Positions 33,054 through 46,236 of a stretch of 60,000 bases of DNA are shown here, in pieces. Under the pieces are notes generated by a model. That model did not search any database, was not told the DNA's origin, and was given only the letters and a program-made list of their open reading frames with translations. The position numbers and the translations under genes are program-made. Source of the DNA: Selaginella moellendorffii (taxonomy: Eukaryota; Streptophyta; Lycopodiopsida; Selaginellales; Selaginellaceae); assembly GCF_000143415.4 (NCBI RefSeq), contig NW_003314279.1, positions 705,824 to 765,823 on the forward strand, given 5' to 3'. Within the stretch, counting starts at the first letter, position 1. Every line of letters starts with the position of its first letter.

Positions 33054-34809
33054 ATGAGCGCTGCTAGGGTTTGCGTTCCAGGTACCGGCGGATGCATCGG
33101 CACTGCCACCATCGCCAGGGGAGGCCGCGGATCAGCGCTGCTGCTGGGCGACGCCTCTCTTCGGTTCAGGTGGGAGGCTTGGCGCCAGGATTTGAGGGTA
33201 GGCCACGGGCGCTCCATCACAGCTGTGGTAGAATGCGTCGCCTCCGATGCGTCGAGCGTCGAGGTGAAGGATTCCGGAAATGTGGACGTGGAGGAGGCTA
33301 AGGAAGATCCGGCAGACGATGCGGAGGCTAAGGATTCGCTCGACAGTGCTGCCGAGAGCGATGAAGAGAAGGATTCGTCCGAGAAAGAAGGGAAGGGGTC
33401 TTCTACTTACTGGCAGAACTTTCAAGCCATTCGTGCTCGGGTAAGGATTTTCTTTGGTTCTACGCTCATTCTTTTTGACTGATCGATTGTGTTGCAGAGG
33501 CTGCAAGACTGGAAAAGAGCTGAGAGCTTCCAAAAGAAAGGAGGGATTTTCCAAGCTAAGATAGAGTCCTTCAATCAAGGTGGCGTGGTGCTTCGTTTCT
33601 ACAGTTTACGTGGTTTCTTGCCTTACTCTCAGCTGAGTTTAGCTCGGCTACCCCGAGGTAAGAGAAGAAGAGCTTTCCTTCGTTTTCACTTGGATTTTCC
33701 TTGCAGACACGTCCAAGACTGTTATGGATGTGGGGAAAGAACTCATCGGAAAGTCTGTCCCTGTCTTGGTAAGTCCTTTCGTTTCTGATGCTCGTGACAA
33801 CATAAAGCAATTCGCAGGTCATTGAAGCTGACAGAAAAAAGAGAAAGTTGGTGTTTTCCGAGAGGAAAGCTCTCTGGTCGCAGTTTGGCTCGAAGATTCA
33901 GATAGGAAACGTACTGGATGGCCAAGTTACCGGCATAGTTGATTATGGAGCCTTTGTGGACATTCGCTACGCAGATGGTTTGTTCTCTCGCGTTTCCTTT
34001 GGATGTTTGTTCTTACGGTTGGAGGGACAGGAACATACCCTGCGGTGGGCTTGGTTCATGTGAAGGAAATCTCCTGGGATACTGTAACTAATCCGCGAGA
34101 CGTACTATCAGTCGGCCAAGACGTGAAAGTAAAAGTGACCGGGATTGACGAGTAAGTCAAATCGGATCATTTCTCGCAAGCTCTTTTTCCTTTTTTTTTT
34201 TCCAGAGAAAGCATGAGGTTAGCGTTGTCTATAAGGCAACTGGAACCTGACCCACTCATGGAGACTCTGGATACATTGATGCCAAAGGTAGTGACTTCAG
34301 CACACAGTTTTCCAATTCCTGCAACACTCTAAGCACAGGATTCTTCAACGGAACCTGGCTCAAGCGACTCAGACGAGCAGCTGTTAAACTCACCTCTACC
34401 TGGGATTGACAAGATCTGTGAGGAGCTGGAGAAGGAAAGCGGGTATGTATGCATTTGAAGTTCTCTCTTCTCACGACCAATATGATCACACGAACAGAGT
34501 AACTGCAGTGACTCTGGGTAGGCAAAAGCTCGAGAAGCACGTCGTGTCTCAAGATTTGGAACTCTGGCTTTCACAGGTAGGAGTATCGCTTAAGTAGCTC
34601 GAATCTAAGCATCGCAAATTCCATAGGGTCCGGTTGAAGACGGGCATATCACCCTCTTGGCACGCGCAGGCCGACAGGTAAACCACACGGAAATCCAAAA
34701 CATCTAGCTGACATTCTCATTGCAGGTTCAAGAAGTTCACGTAACAACATCACTGGGAAGAGATGAAATGAAAGTTGCCGTGAAACGAGTCACGCAAAAG
34801 ATCCCGTGA
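33054..34809 (+). CDS. S1 RNA-binding domain protein, probably plastid, 429 aa in 10 exons
   Basis: Exons: 33054-33440, 33498-33657, 33707-33768, 33818-33977, 34031-34151, 34206-34287, 34339-34442, 34498-34576, 34627-34677, 34726-34809; 1290 nt in frame. A Ser/Ala/Arg-rich start (MSAARVCVPGTGG) looks like a transit peptide; an acidic region follows. One S1-like fold begins at GGIFQAKIESFNQGGVVLRF with GFLPYSQL. A typical S1 fold is GNVLDGQVTGIVDYGAFVDI with GLVHVKEISWD and SMRLALSIRQLEP. Plant plastid proteins of this type (PDE338/BSF and relatives) bind chloroplast RNA to aid translation or processing; membership of that subgroup is inference. Two donors follow GG or GA and are resolved only by frame. 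The stop lies 44 bp from the convergent orphan ORF. Confidence 0.8.
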
Positions 34810-34853
34810 GTTGTACAAAACGCTTGTACATGAAGCTTTCCGGTTTGAGCTCT

Positions 34854-35654
34854 TCAGGTACTCCCATCCTCCTCAGGCACGGTATGCTTGCTCGTTACTC
34901 TTGTAGCATTTGCGATCGCTTCCTTTCTTCCTTTGCCAGCAGGAAATACAATACACCGTGTTGGAATCCTCTTCTTGCCAACAGGCCTGAGAATCCGCAA
35001 CCTCATCAGCCTCATTCTGATCCCAGCCATAGCCAAGCACCTTGTGATCTCCCTCCGGTTGATCTGCCTGGGAAAAACCACGTATCTCTTTTCGCCAACT
35101 CCTGGAGCGTGCCTCAAGTCGACCTCAATCCCGTGCCTCACGTAGCAATTCTCGACGACCATCCTCTTCAAACGCCTGTAGCCTTCCGAGTCCATCTTCC
35201 CTTCTAGCTCGAGTTGTTCCTCAACGAGCCTCGAGAACAAAAACCCCGGCTTGAGCCTGACGTGGTTTGGAGCCTCGTCCGAGAAGCCAACCTTGAAGGC
35301 CCTGTGCCGGAAGAAGAGCCTGCTTATGGCACAGACTGTGAACTCTCGCCGCCTTGGCATTCGGCCCATCTCCTCCAGGACGGACACCACTGCCCAAGTT
35401 TTCATCCGGCGACAGTCTGGGACTAAGCGGTTCCTGTGCTTTGCCTTTGGCATCTGTCCCTTCCCTGTCAAGTCGAGGTAGAGATCCTTGAAAGCCCACT
35501 CGAGAGCGAGCGGCTTTTCTTCCGGTGGTGGATCTCTTGTGTAGAAGAGGAGAGCTTGCTTCTTTGGATCGTGCTTGAATGCCAGCGTAAACTTTTGCCG
35601 AGCGAAGACCATCAGCTGTGGAAGGGCCCTCGCCCTCGAGTGGAGAAATCCCAT
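34854..35654 (-). CDS. Uncharacterised basic protein, 266 aa
   Basis: Open frame of 266 codons from the ATG at 35654; the frame stays open to a TTG at 35675. Family not recognised. It is rich in Arg and Lys, with an internal segment of regular hydrophobic spacing (LFYTRDPPPEEKPLALEWAF, LVEEQLELEGKMD) and a basic C-terminal third. No signal peptide, membrane helix or cysteine motif is clear. Codon choice looks like the neighbouring genes and no other gene overlaps it. The start lies just 59 bp (38 bp from the TTG) after the EMC5 stop on the same strand, so it either has its own promoter inside EMC5 or shares a transcript. The stop is 44 bp from the convergent S1 gene. Confidence 0.55.
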   Translation of the reverse strand: MGFLHSRARALPQLMVFARQKFTLAFKHDPKKQALLFYTRDPPPEEKPLALEWAFKDLYLDLTGKGQMPKAKHRNRLVPDCRRMKTWAVVSVLEEMGRMPRRREFTVCAISRLFFRHRAFKVGFSDEAPNHVRLKPGFLFSRLVEEQLELEGKMDSEGYRRLKRMVVENCYVRHGIEVDLRHAPGVGEKRYVVFPRQINRREITRCLAMAGIRMRLMRLRILRPVGKKRIPTRCIVFPAGKGRKEAIANATRVTSKHTVPEEDGST

Positions 35655-35713
35655 ACCGGCTATAAAACCTCGCAAAAAGAATGGACAAAAGGTGGCAGTA
35701 GTGGTTTACCGAT

Positions 35714-36211
35714 TTAATTTACATCCAGCTTTGGTGGGAAGAGCTTCCCTCGGTGATTGAAGATCATGAAGTCAAGGTTTTCCGGAAGCTGCAAGATCCT
35801 GCCCAAGAACAAACGTGAGAGGAGAAAAAAAAAACACGAGAAAAGATGGAGACAAACCTGTCGTGTTTCGAGTCTGGAAGAATCTCCAGGAATGTACCAG
35901 GAACCGAAAGCGCTGCCCAGAGGCACAGCGCCGAGCTCACCAAAACTTCGACCAAAATCTGCGAAGGCAGGCGCTTGTGATCACCAAAGCGAGGAAAGAG
36001 AGGAAGTAACAAACAAAGCACCTGGAATGAAACGCGAGAAAATTCTTCCTCCTTGATCTTGAGAGCCGCGCGATCTGCAAGTGGATGCGAGATGAAATCT
36101 GGAAGATCCAGAGAGGCGCGGCTTACACTGGATCGTGGAATGCGCCGCATGCGCGAGGAGAAGCACGCCGAGAACGCCGATCGCGAGATCTATCTTCTTG
36201 GCGATCCCCAT
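35714..36211 (-). CDS. EMC5: ER membrane protein complex subunit 5 (EMC5/MMgT), 107 aa in 4 exons
   Basis: Small two-helix subunit of the ER membrane complex, which inserts tail-anchored and multipass proteins; animal members are also called membrane magnesium transporter. Exons on the minus strand: 36127-36211, 36022-36074, 35858-35958, 35714-35798; 324 nt in frame. First helix LAIGVLGVLLLAHAAHSTIQ, then KIKEEEFSR, second helix VLVSSALCLWAALSVPGTF, and the conserved C-terminal LDFMIFNHRGKLFPP. Length and blocks match plant EMC5 closely. The ATG is separated from the divergent NAF1 ATG by 65 bp. Confidence 0.92.
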
Positions 36212-36276
36212 ACCCTACAAGAACCCTAAAAGGCTATTCGTGGAATATACCGTTTGGGAGGTTTTGTCTAGGGTTT
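36212..36276. promoter_or_regulatory. 65-bp gap between divergent EMC5 and NAF1 starts
   Basis: The two start codons face away from each other with 65 bp between. Both 5' UTRs and any core promoter must fit here or overlap the opposite coding region. A compact bidirectional promoter is the simplest reading. Confidence 0.5.
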
Positions 36277-38396
36277 ATGGCGATGGAGCCTGCCGCCGAC
36301 GAGCTAGAGCAGCGTTCGATCGAAGGTAAAGATCCCGAGAAAGGGGCGCCAGTGGAGGACGATCAGAAGCATTTGCTGGAGATCGAGAATGTGAAGCCGG
36401 TGGTAATCGATGAGAATTCGAATCCGATGGTAGTCGATGGGAATCCGAAGCCGGTGGTAATCGAGCAAGACCAGCCGCCGCAAGATGGTAGCGCCGAGGA
36501 TGTGGAATCCTCCAGGCTCACGAGCGTTGACGATGATCGAGAGGAAGGCGAGGTGGAGGAAGATTTGGCCGAGAAAATCAGAGTAAGTGCTCCTTGTGTC
36601 CAGAAAGAAGAGAATGAGAAAGAGGAAGACGAAGAGGAGGATGAAGAGGATGATCTGGGAGAGACCATGGAGGACAGTGAGCCTCTTTACAGCGACCATG
36701 GAAAAGAGGAGTCTTCCTCTAGTGACGACGACAATGAGGACTGGACGGCTTCTTTCGAGCAAAACTTTGGAAGCGAAAGCAAAAAAACTCACAAGGATAG
36801 CAGTGATGATGAAGATGACAAGCCTCCGAGAACCAAGAACGAGATCTCGGTATGACAATGTAGATTCTACCTCCTTCTTTTCATTCTTTCGTTCATTCTT
36901 CTTCTTGCAGAGCTTACCTCCGGTACCAAAAGTAGATGTCCAGCTCCAGCCTTGTCACACTTTAGTCCCAATCGGTACAGTCTCTTCGGTAAACTGCGGC
37001 ATACTTGGCTTTTCTTTTCTATCTGTAGCTTAAACTCGATGTTTCAGATAGTGGAAGCGATGATCATCGTAGAAGGTGATGAAAATCATCAGGCACTCGA
37101 TGAAGGCTCCATTCTCTGGCTGACGGATAGCCGAGCTCCCCTTGGTTTTATCGATGAAGTCTTTGGCCCCGTGAAGAAGCCCTTCTATGTGGTACGATTC
37201 AACGACGTTACAGAGGTTCCCAAAGAAGCACGAGAATCGGCGCGAGTGGCCTTCGTTCCCGATTTCGCGAGAACAGTCTTGAAGAACGAGAACCTGTTCA
37301 AGAAAGGTTACGACGCGTCTGGGGTGGACGACGAAGAGCTTTCGGACGACGAAGTGGAGTTCTCTGACGATGAGAAAGAAGCAGAATTTAAGCGCGAGAG
37401 AGCTAAAGCAAAGAGGAAAACAAGGGAGGACTCAAGCTGCCAAGCTTTCAAGGAGAAAAAGCCACCTCGGGCTCGTAATTCCAGCAAGTTTGGCAATGGA
37501 GGACCACACAAGGTATCCGCTTCGACATCCAGGCTCTAGCTTACTTTTTCTTACGTGCAGGGATTCGAGTCGCCTCGTGATAGGAAAATGAGAAGTCCCG
37601 GCGATGCGCAGGTAATCTAAATACTCAGATTTCATGACAGGAAAACTAACTGTGGTTTGCAGCGGCTCATACATGAAGCACAGATGAAACGATTCAACGA
37701 TAAGCGGGTACACAAACATCTCGCCTTTTTTTTTTCTTCTGTAAGAAAACTGCTAACGTTATGTGCCAATCAGCAGGATGAAAATATAAGTTTCCAGCAG
37801 CTGGCACTCAATCAGAATCGCAGCCACCAGCACGAAGCTGGACAAATTCCGGGCGCACGTATGAACAATCCCGTGCTGCTCGCTGATAACCGGGTAACTC
37901 ACAAGATCTTTCCTTTCCAACTTCTATGTACACTCAAACTTCTTCCTTCTAGCAGAACCAAAGCTACCAGTCTGAAAGACAGCAGCAAATCCAAAACTAC
38001 GAGCACCAAAGTGGATTACCGCCGCCTCAAGTGATGGTGGGATACCATCCTTCGGTCGCCCCGCCATCATACTGGCCAGGACAACCATACCAGGTGCTAC
38101 CCACGCCTTATCAACACCCCAGCGTTAGCTTGCAGCAGTACGAAGCCGCGCTACCACCACCACCACTACCACAACAACAACAACAGGCTCCAGGTTTCTA
38201 TCCCACCGGGGGCCAGTGCTTTGGAGGATATCCAAGCCAGCACGTCAGCTATATGCCAGGGCCGGTTTGCTTTCCGGGGTTTGGATGGATGCCAAATGCC
38301 TCGCAAGTGATACCACCAGTTCCGGCAGCTCAGTTTCCACCATTGCAAGGAACAGAGTTCCTGGAAGATTTCATCCAGGACGAGCACTCGAGCTAG
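36277..38396 (+). CDS. NAF1: H/ACA ribonucleoprotein assembly factor NAF1, 591 aa in 7 exons
   Basis: Nuclear factor that assembles H/ACA snoRNPs before GAR1 replaces it. Exons: 36277-36849, 36911-36988, 37048-37512, 37561-37611, 37663-37707, 37774-37893, 37953-38396; 1776 nt. The N-terminal third is very acidic. The Gar1/Naf1 beta-barrel shows PIGTVSSIVEAMIIVEG, ILWLTDSRAPLGFIDEVFGP and KKPFYVVRFND. Acidic and basic clusters follow (DDEELSDDEVEFSDDE, KRKTRED), then a proline/glutamine-rich tail (PPPPLPQQQQQAPG), as in other NAF1 proteins. Exons 6 and 7 both begin at tandem NAGNAG acceptors (37772-37776 and 37951-37955), so forms lacking one glutamine are possible. The stop is 80 bp from the convergent subtilase stop. 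Confidence 0.9.
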
Positions 38397-38476
38397 AATT
38401 CCATCGACTGTTTTTTTCTTCCTTCTGGTAAGAGCACCCTGTAGATAACTTATCATTGTATCATAGTTGTACAGTT

Positions 38477-41368
<2,892 letters not shown>

Positions 41369-41506
41369 AGATCTCGAGCTATGGCAAAATACCTCTGTTT
41401 AGGGGTTTAGACTTCTCGCTAAATTAAAATTTAAAAACGTCTCGCCCCAGGTTTCGACCCCTGGACGTCACAGTACTTGGCCAGAACAAAGATGGTAATG
41501 GAATAC

Positions 41507-42592
41507 CTAGAAGTGTAGCACGGCTCCCTGGCAGTGGTAAAACGTAAGCAGCAGCGCTCTATACAACTGCCTGGAGTTCTTCAAATCGGTCACGTCCTCT
41601 CCGCCTTTGCTGGTGACGAAGAACGCATCGTTTCTAAACAACACGGCGGACGAAGAATTGGAGACGAGATCCAAGCTTGACAACGACGATGGCGACGAGG
41701 CAGCGAACGGGAGAAAGTAGCGCGACACGATCCCGACCTCCTTCCAACCGTGTTCTTTGTCATCGTCAAGCCTCCCCACGTACCCAGCCTGATTGATCAC
41801 GTATAAGTGATCGCCAGTCGCCACGAACTCGCCCTCGCGTAGATTTCCCTCCAAACCTCGCGAGAGTTTCCACCGCCCGGTGTCGCTGCTGCTGCTGCTG
41901 CTACTACTCCTGGGATCGAAAACGAGCACCCTCCTGTTCCTGCCGGCCCGCCCCTTGACGTAAAGTTTGCTCTGGAACACCGCGAAGCTCTCGATGTGGT
42001 TGAAGCCAAACGGCATCGATTCCAGCAGCGTCCACTTGTCCAGCTCGCTGTCGTAGGCCTCTGTACTTTGCTCGTTGTCGCAACCACCGGCAACGTACAA
42101 GGTTCCCTCGATGAAACAGCACGCAAAGTAGGACCTTGCGATCTTCATCCTGGATCCGGTCGTCCAGCTGCTCGTCGCCGCGTCGAAAATGGTCACTCCC
42201 GAGTGGTTTTGAAACTCTATCCCATCGTGACTGGCCGACGATCCCCCGAGGACGAACAGGCGGTGACCCTGGCTCGCACAGCCGACTCCCATCAGGTCCA
42301 AGTGTTTCTCTGCTTCCATCGGGCCTTTGATCCTGTGGCTGGCGGCCGAGTTGAAATCATAAGCGAGGAGCCGGGCGGACTTGTACAAGCGGGAGTTCCT
42401 TGGTACGACGAGGACCAGCCAATCGTCCACGAGGAGGTGCCTCTGGCGCAGGAGATAAAACTGCTTGCTGCTCACGAGCTCGTTCCAAGCCTTGGAAACG
42501 CATCGGATCCTGAGAAGGGAGAACTTTGGCAGCCGAATCAAGCACTGGAGCGCTATGTCATCTGGGAGACCGGGTATCACCATGCTGTGCAA
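41507..42592 (-). CDS. F-box/kelch-repeat protein, 361 aa
   Basis: Single-exon gene. N-terminal F-box: IPGLPDDIALQCLIRLPKFS then RCVSKAWNELV, the SKP1-binding part of SCF ubiquitin ligases. Kelch-type blades follow: GHRLFVLGGSS, GVTIFDAATSSWTTGSRM, GTLYVAGGCDNEQSTEAYD, DKWTLLESMPFG, SKLYVKGRAGRNRRVLVFD. A run of eight to nine serines lies in a linker near aa 230-240. Layout matches plant F-box/kelch proteins that choose substrates for degradation; target unknown. ATG at 42592 is used; ATG at 42583 is an alternative start. Confidence 0.9.
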   Translation of the reverse strand: MHSMVIPGLPDDIALQCLIRLPKFSLLRIRCVSKAWNELVSSKQFYLLRQRHLLVDDWLVLVVPRNSRLYKSARLLAYDFNSAASHRIKGPMEAEKHLDLMGVGCASQGHRLFVLGGSSASHDGIEFQNHSGVTIFDAATSSWTTGSRMKIARSYFACCFIEGTLYVAGGCDNEQSTEAYDSELDKWTLLESMPFGFNHIESFAVFQSKLYVKGRAGRNRRVLVFDPRSSSSSSSSDTGRWKLSRGLEGNLREGEFVATGDHLYVINQAGYVGRLDDDKEHGWKEVGIVSRYFLPFAASSPSSLSSLDLVSNSSSAVLFRNDAFFVTSKGGEDVTDLKNSRQLYRALLLTFYHCQGAVLHF

Positions 42593-42884
42593 AAATGAAT
42601 CATCTGCTGCCTGCCGTGAGATGAGAGGAGTGAATCTTGCTCTTCCTAACTTGCAACTTCGGAAAAGAAGAAATTTGTACCTGTCAGTCTACCTGAATTT
42701 GCTCGTCAGTGACTGGTTGGTGCAATTGCGCGTCCAGAGCCAAGGACAGCAACGGGTGGAGCTACGAAGGTCACGTTACTAGAAAGGAGCGTTGACAAGC
42801 TCACTGGAACGAAAAAGTTTAGCGAAAGAAAGTTCGACGAGAAGAAAAGAGTAAAGAGAGAAAAAAGAAAGCTAAAAGCTCTTT

Positions 42885-44097
42885 TCAACTGTTTGCCTTC
42901 TTGAGCAGAGACTTCCTCCAGGCCCAGTAGTTCCGGCGCATCGAATCTGCCACTTCCAGGCGCTCACAGACTTGTCTCGCAAGTTGCTCTGGCGACAATC
43001 CCTCCGAGGGGAAGTCCAGCAGCCTGCAATCGTCAGCTGTGGGCCGATAACCACGGCATAGCAGCTCCAGGAGAAAGTTGAGCGCGTGGACAGAGATCTT
43101 GTCCTTGGCAAGCTCTTCGATGCAGACACGGATGACCTCCGGACTTCTCACAAGAGCGCTCTTGTCGTCCTTAAACAAGCCCCCCAAGTACCTCCATGCA
43201 CTTTCATTGTCCGGGGCGAACCTGATCGCGTCGCAGCAAAACTTGAGCTCGGAATCTTTGGCAGCAACGAGGCCACCTATCGCAGGACTGTTGGTGATCA
43301 CAAAGAAGCGCTGTAGGGAGCACAAGAGAAACACCATAAGGGACAAGCATTGTTGTCTAGGATATATACCTGGTTCCACACAGAGTTGTTGTACACATCT
43401 TCCTGAAGCATCTGGACGAGAAACTCGAGCTCTTTCTCCCAACCTCCAAGTTTTTCCAGAACCCACTGCACATTCATACCATAAATGAATGAGAACGACT
43501 GAATCAGTATAGTACTTCTTTACCTGTCTGTGTGACCAGGCGTGATAATTCTTGCCATCTTCGCTGAGAATATTGGCCGTGAATTCCAACTCAGCGTTCA
43601 TACAAGCCGGTCCGCGCTTTTCAGCTAGCCATCGCCGGTGATGCCTGCGTGATAAAAGAAGAGAAAAGGTTCGGTTAGTGCTTTTAGACGAACCAAACAC
43701 TTACCAGATTTGATAGTTTTTAGCATTGTCCTCTGCCATATTCTCGATGAAGTCCATTTCTTTATCCAAATCTCCTTCGATAGCTTCAAGAACTAGCCTC
43801 CGAAAATGCCAAACCTGGAGAAGAAAGATCAGATCCAAGAAAATACAAGAAGGGACTTACCGTGTAGTTCCCAGGATTCAAGGCAATGACTTCTCCAGTG
43901 AGATTCAGTGCTCGTGCCGAGCGCTCGTCTCTGGCAACCACAGCTCGAAAGTAATCCATGACTTCCCGGAACTGGCTTGTGTAAGCGATTGGCACGACAG
44001 GATTTGGACCATCGTCCTGAGGAATAGGCTCTACATCCTTCCACTCTTCACGCTCCCTGAGCGGGATCCACACTTCCTCGTCGTCGTCACTACTCAT
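42885..44097 (-). CDS. FTA: Protein farnesyltransferase/geranylgeranyltransferase I alpha subunit, 329 aa in 5 exons
   Basis: Shared alpha subunit of the CaaX prenyltransferases (Arabidopsis PLURIPETALA). Exons on the minus strand: 43861-44097, 43705-43814, 43524-43644, 43370-43465, 42885-43310; 990 nt in frame. Five PPTA-type helical repeats are visible with the N-x-x-x-W-x-x-R core: [55 protein letters not shown] and [12 protein letters not shown]. The acidic N-terminus ([13 protein letters not shown]) and final [10 protein letters not shown] fit the family, as does the length. The ATG at 44142 in the same frame is less likely because it adds a sequence unlike the family. Confidence 0.93.
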
Positions 44098-44186
44098 TTG
44101 GAGCTGGAATCCATCCACCACCAACACCCAAGTCAGCCACACCCAAGCTCTCCCTCAGGAAAACTTACGTGAGTTTTACGTAGTTT

Positions 44187-44491
44187 TCACGAAATGTGCT
44201 TGGGCTGTGAGCGTGGCGCGGCAAATTTCCAAGCATCCGCGTCCAGGAGCTTCTCCTCCTTGCGAAGAGACTGGAGAAGATCCTCGAGAAGCGCTGCGTC
44301 CACACAATGCGATGCTCTCAACGCGATATTTCCAGAAATCCAAAGACAACCCCACCTCTCTCGGTCTCCGCCTTGCGATCCTCCTTGAGCGTCAGCTCCT
44401 CGGCAAATCGCTCGAACAGAGAATCCTCCACCACTGCCGCCGCGGAGGAAGACGAAGCTCGCGCAGGCGATCCGGTCACACCGCTCTGCAT
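44187..44491 (-). CDS. Small putative protein, about 87 aa, tentative two-exon model
   Basis: Tentative. From ATG 44491 (MQSGVTGSPARASSSS) the frame runs VVEDSLFERFAEELTLKEDR to KAETER. A 41-nt intron with GT...AG ends and phase 1 (about nt 44329-44369) would then join ASHCVDAALLEDLLQSLRK and EEKLLDADAWKFAAPRSQ to the stop at 44187. Both halves are acidic, helical-looking and protein-like, while the sequence between is not. The intron is short and its acceptor lacks a pyrimidine tract, so the join is unsure. Family not recognised. It sits between the prenyltransferase start (90 bp away, same strand) and a divergent PPR gene 53 bp away. Confidence 0.35.
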
Positions 44492-44544
44492 CGCTCCATC
44501 CAAAAACCCTAGCCCTCCCTCTATTTGAAATATCAAAGCAATGA

Positions 44545-46236
44545 ATGGTGCGCAACCTCGCCAAGAACACGCACACCACGGCGGCCTTGGATCCACCAGA
44601 GATCGCCTCCTACGCATCCACTCTCCGGCAATGCAATCGCTCGCGAAATCTGGCCCTGGGAAGGACAATCCACAAGAAACTCCGAGAGCTCGGGCTGGAT
44701 CGGGTCACGACTCTCAGCAATCTCCTCATCCAGATGTATGGGAGCTGCCACTGCGTCGCGGAGGCGTCCCGGATCTTCGCCACGATCAAGGAGCCCAACG
44801 ATTTCTCATGGAGCGTGATGCTCACAGCATATGCCCGAAATGGGCATCTTGCGGAGGCGCGGCGGTGCTTCGATCGAATGCCGCGCGCGTGGAGAGGAGT
44901 CTTCACCTTCAACACCCTCATGCTGGCCTACGCGCGGAAGGGAGACCTCCGCGAGGCGAGAGATCTCTTCGATCGCATGCTCTCTCGCAACACATTCTCG
45001 TGGAACGCGATGATCTCCTCCTACGCGCGCGGCGGCAATCCTCGCGAGGCGCTGGAGCTCTGGAGAGCGATGGACATCGACCCCGATAGCATCACGCTCG
45101 CCAGTGCGCTCCACGCTTGCTGCGAGCTCACCGATCTGGACGAGGGCAGGAAGATCCACGCGAGGATCAAACACTCGGGGCTGGAATCCGACATCATCCT
45201 GGCCACCGCGCTCGTCAATCTCTACGGGCGATGCGGCCGCGTGATGGACGCCCAGGAGATCTTCCACTCCATGGCCGATTCCCAGGACGTGGTCCTGTGG
45301 ACCGCGATGCAAATGGCGCTGGCGCGCAACGGCCGATTGATCCAGGCCAGCGCCCTCTTCGATCGGATGCCGCGCCGGGACGTGGTCTCCTGGACGAACA
45401 TGCTGGTGGCGCACGCCAGCGATGGCGATCTGGGCCGCGCGGCTCGTATCTTCGGGGCGATGCCCGAGAGGAGCTCCGTGACCTGGACTGCGATGATCAC
45501 GGCCTACGCCCAGAACGGCCGCCCGCGCGCCGCGATCCACCTCTTCCTCGCCATGGATTGCGAGGGCTTCCCGGCCAACAGCGTCACATTCGTCACGATC
45601 TTCGACGCTTGCTCCAGCGTCGCGGACATCGCTCTAGGCCGGAGGCTCCACGCGGAGCTCCTGGATCTGGGCGCCGGGCAGCCGCCCCAGATCGATGTCT
45701 CGCTCGGCACCGCGATCGTCAACATGTATGGCAAGTGCGGCAGTCTCTCGGAAGCGCGATCGTTCTTCGATTCCATGCCGGATCGCAATGCCTGGTCCTG
45801 GAACTCCATGCTCGCAGCGTATGCTCAGAGAGGGCAAACGCTCGCCGCCATGGATCTCTTCAAGCTTCTCAATCTCCACGGCCAAGATCCCGACGAGGTC
45901 TCCTTCCTCGCGCTCTTCTCTGCGTGTAGCCATGCGGGGCTCCTCCGCGATGGCCACTGCTACTTCGTGTCGATCACGCACGACTATGGGCAGCGCCTGA
46001 CGATCGATCACTACGTCTGCATGATCGATCTCCTGTGCCGCGCTGGGCGGCTCGCTCACGCGGAGGAGCTCCTCCACGCCATGCCCTTCGCGCCCAGCTC
46101 CACCGCCTGGACGGCGCTCCTCAATGGGTGTGAGATGCATCGCGATGTGGAGCGAGCGCGGGGGATTCCTGGGCGAGCGCTGGGTGACGATCACGGCCCC
46201 TATGTCTTGCTCTCCAATGCGATGCTCGTGTCATAG
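44545..46236 (+). CDS. PLS-class PPR protein with E-type end, 563 aa
   Basis: Intron-less PPR gene, GC-rich at third codon positions. Repeats: NLLIQMYGSCHCVAEASRIF, NTLMLAYARKGDLREARDLF, ALVNLYGRCGRVMDAQEIF, MQMALARNGRLIQASALF, MLVAHASDGDLGRAARIF, AIVNMYGKCGSLSEARSFF. E-like block HYVCMIDLLCRAGRLAHAEE follows; the product ends after YVLLSNAMLVS, so E+ and DYW are missing. The stop TAG (46234-46236) touches the stop of the opposite-strand PPR gene. Confidence 0.92.
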   Translation: MVRNLAKNTHTTAALDPPEIASYASTLRQCNRSRNLALGRTIHKKLRELGLDRVTTLSNLLIQMYGSCHCVAEASRIFATIKEPNDFSWSVMLTAYARNGHLAEARRCFDRMPRAWRGVFTFNTLMLAYARKGDLREARDLFDRMLSRNTFSWNAMISSYARGGNPREALELWRAMDIDPDSITLASALHACCELTDLDEGRKIHARIKHSGLESDIILATALVNLYGRCGRVMDAQEIFHSMADSQDVVLWTAMQMALARNGRLIQASALFDRMPRRDVVSWTNMLVAHASDGDLGRAARIFGAMPERSSVTWTAMITAYAQNGRPRAAIHLFLAMDCEGFPANSVTFVTIFDACSSVADIALGRRLHAELLDLGAGQPPQIDVSLGTAIVNMYGKCGSLSEARSFFDSMPDRNAWSWNSMLAAYAQRGQTLAAMDLFKLLNLHGQDPDEVSFLALFSACSHAGLLRDGHCYFVSITHDYGQRLTIDHYVCMIDLLCRAGRLAHAEELLHAMPFAPSSTAWTALLNGCEMHRDVERARGIPGRALGDDHGPYVLLSNAMLVS

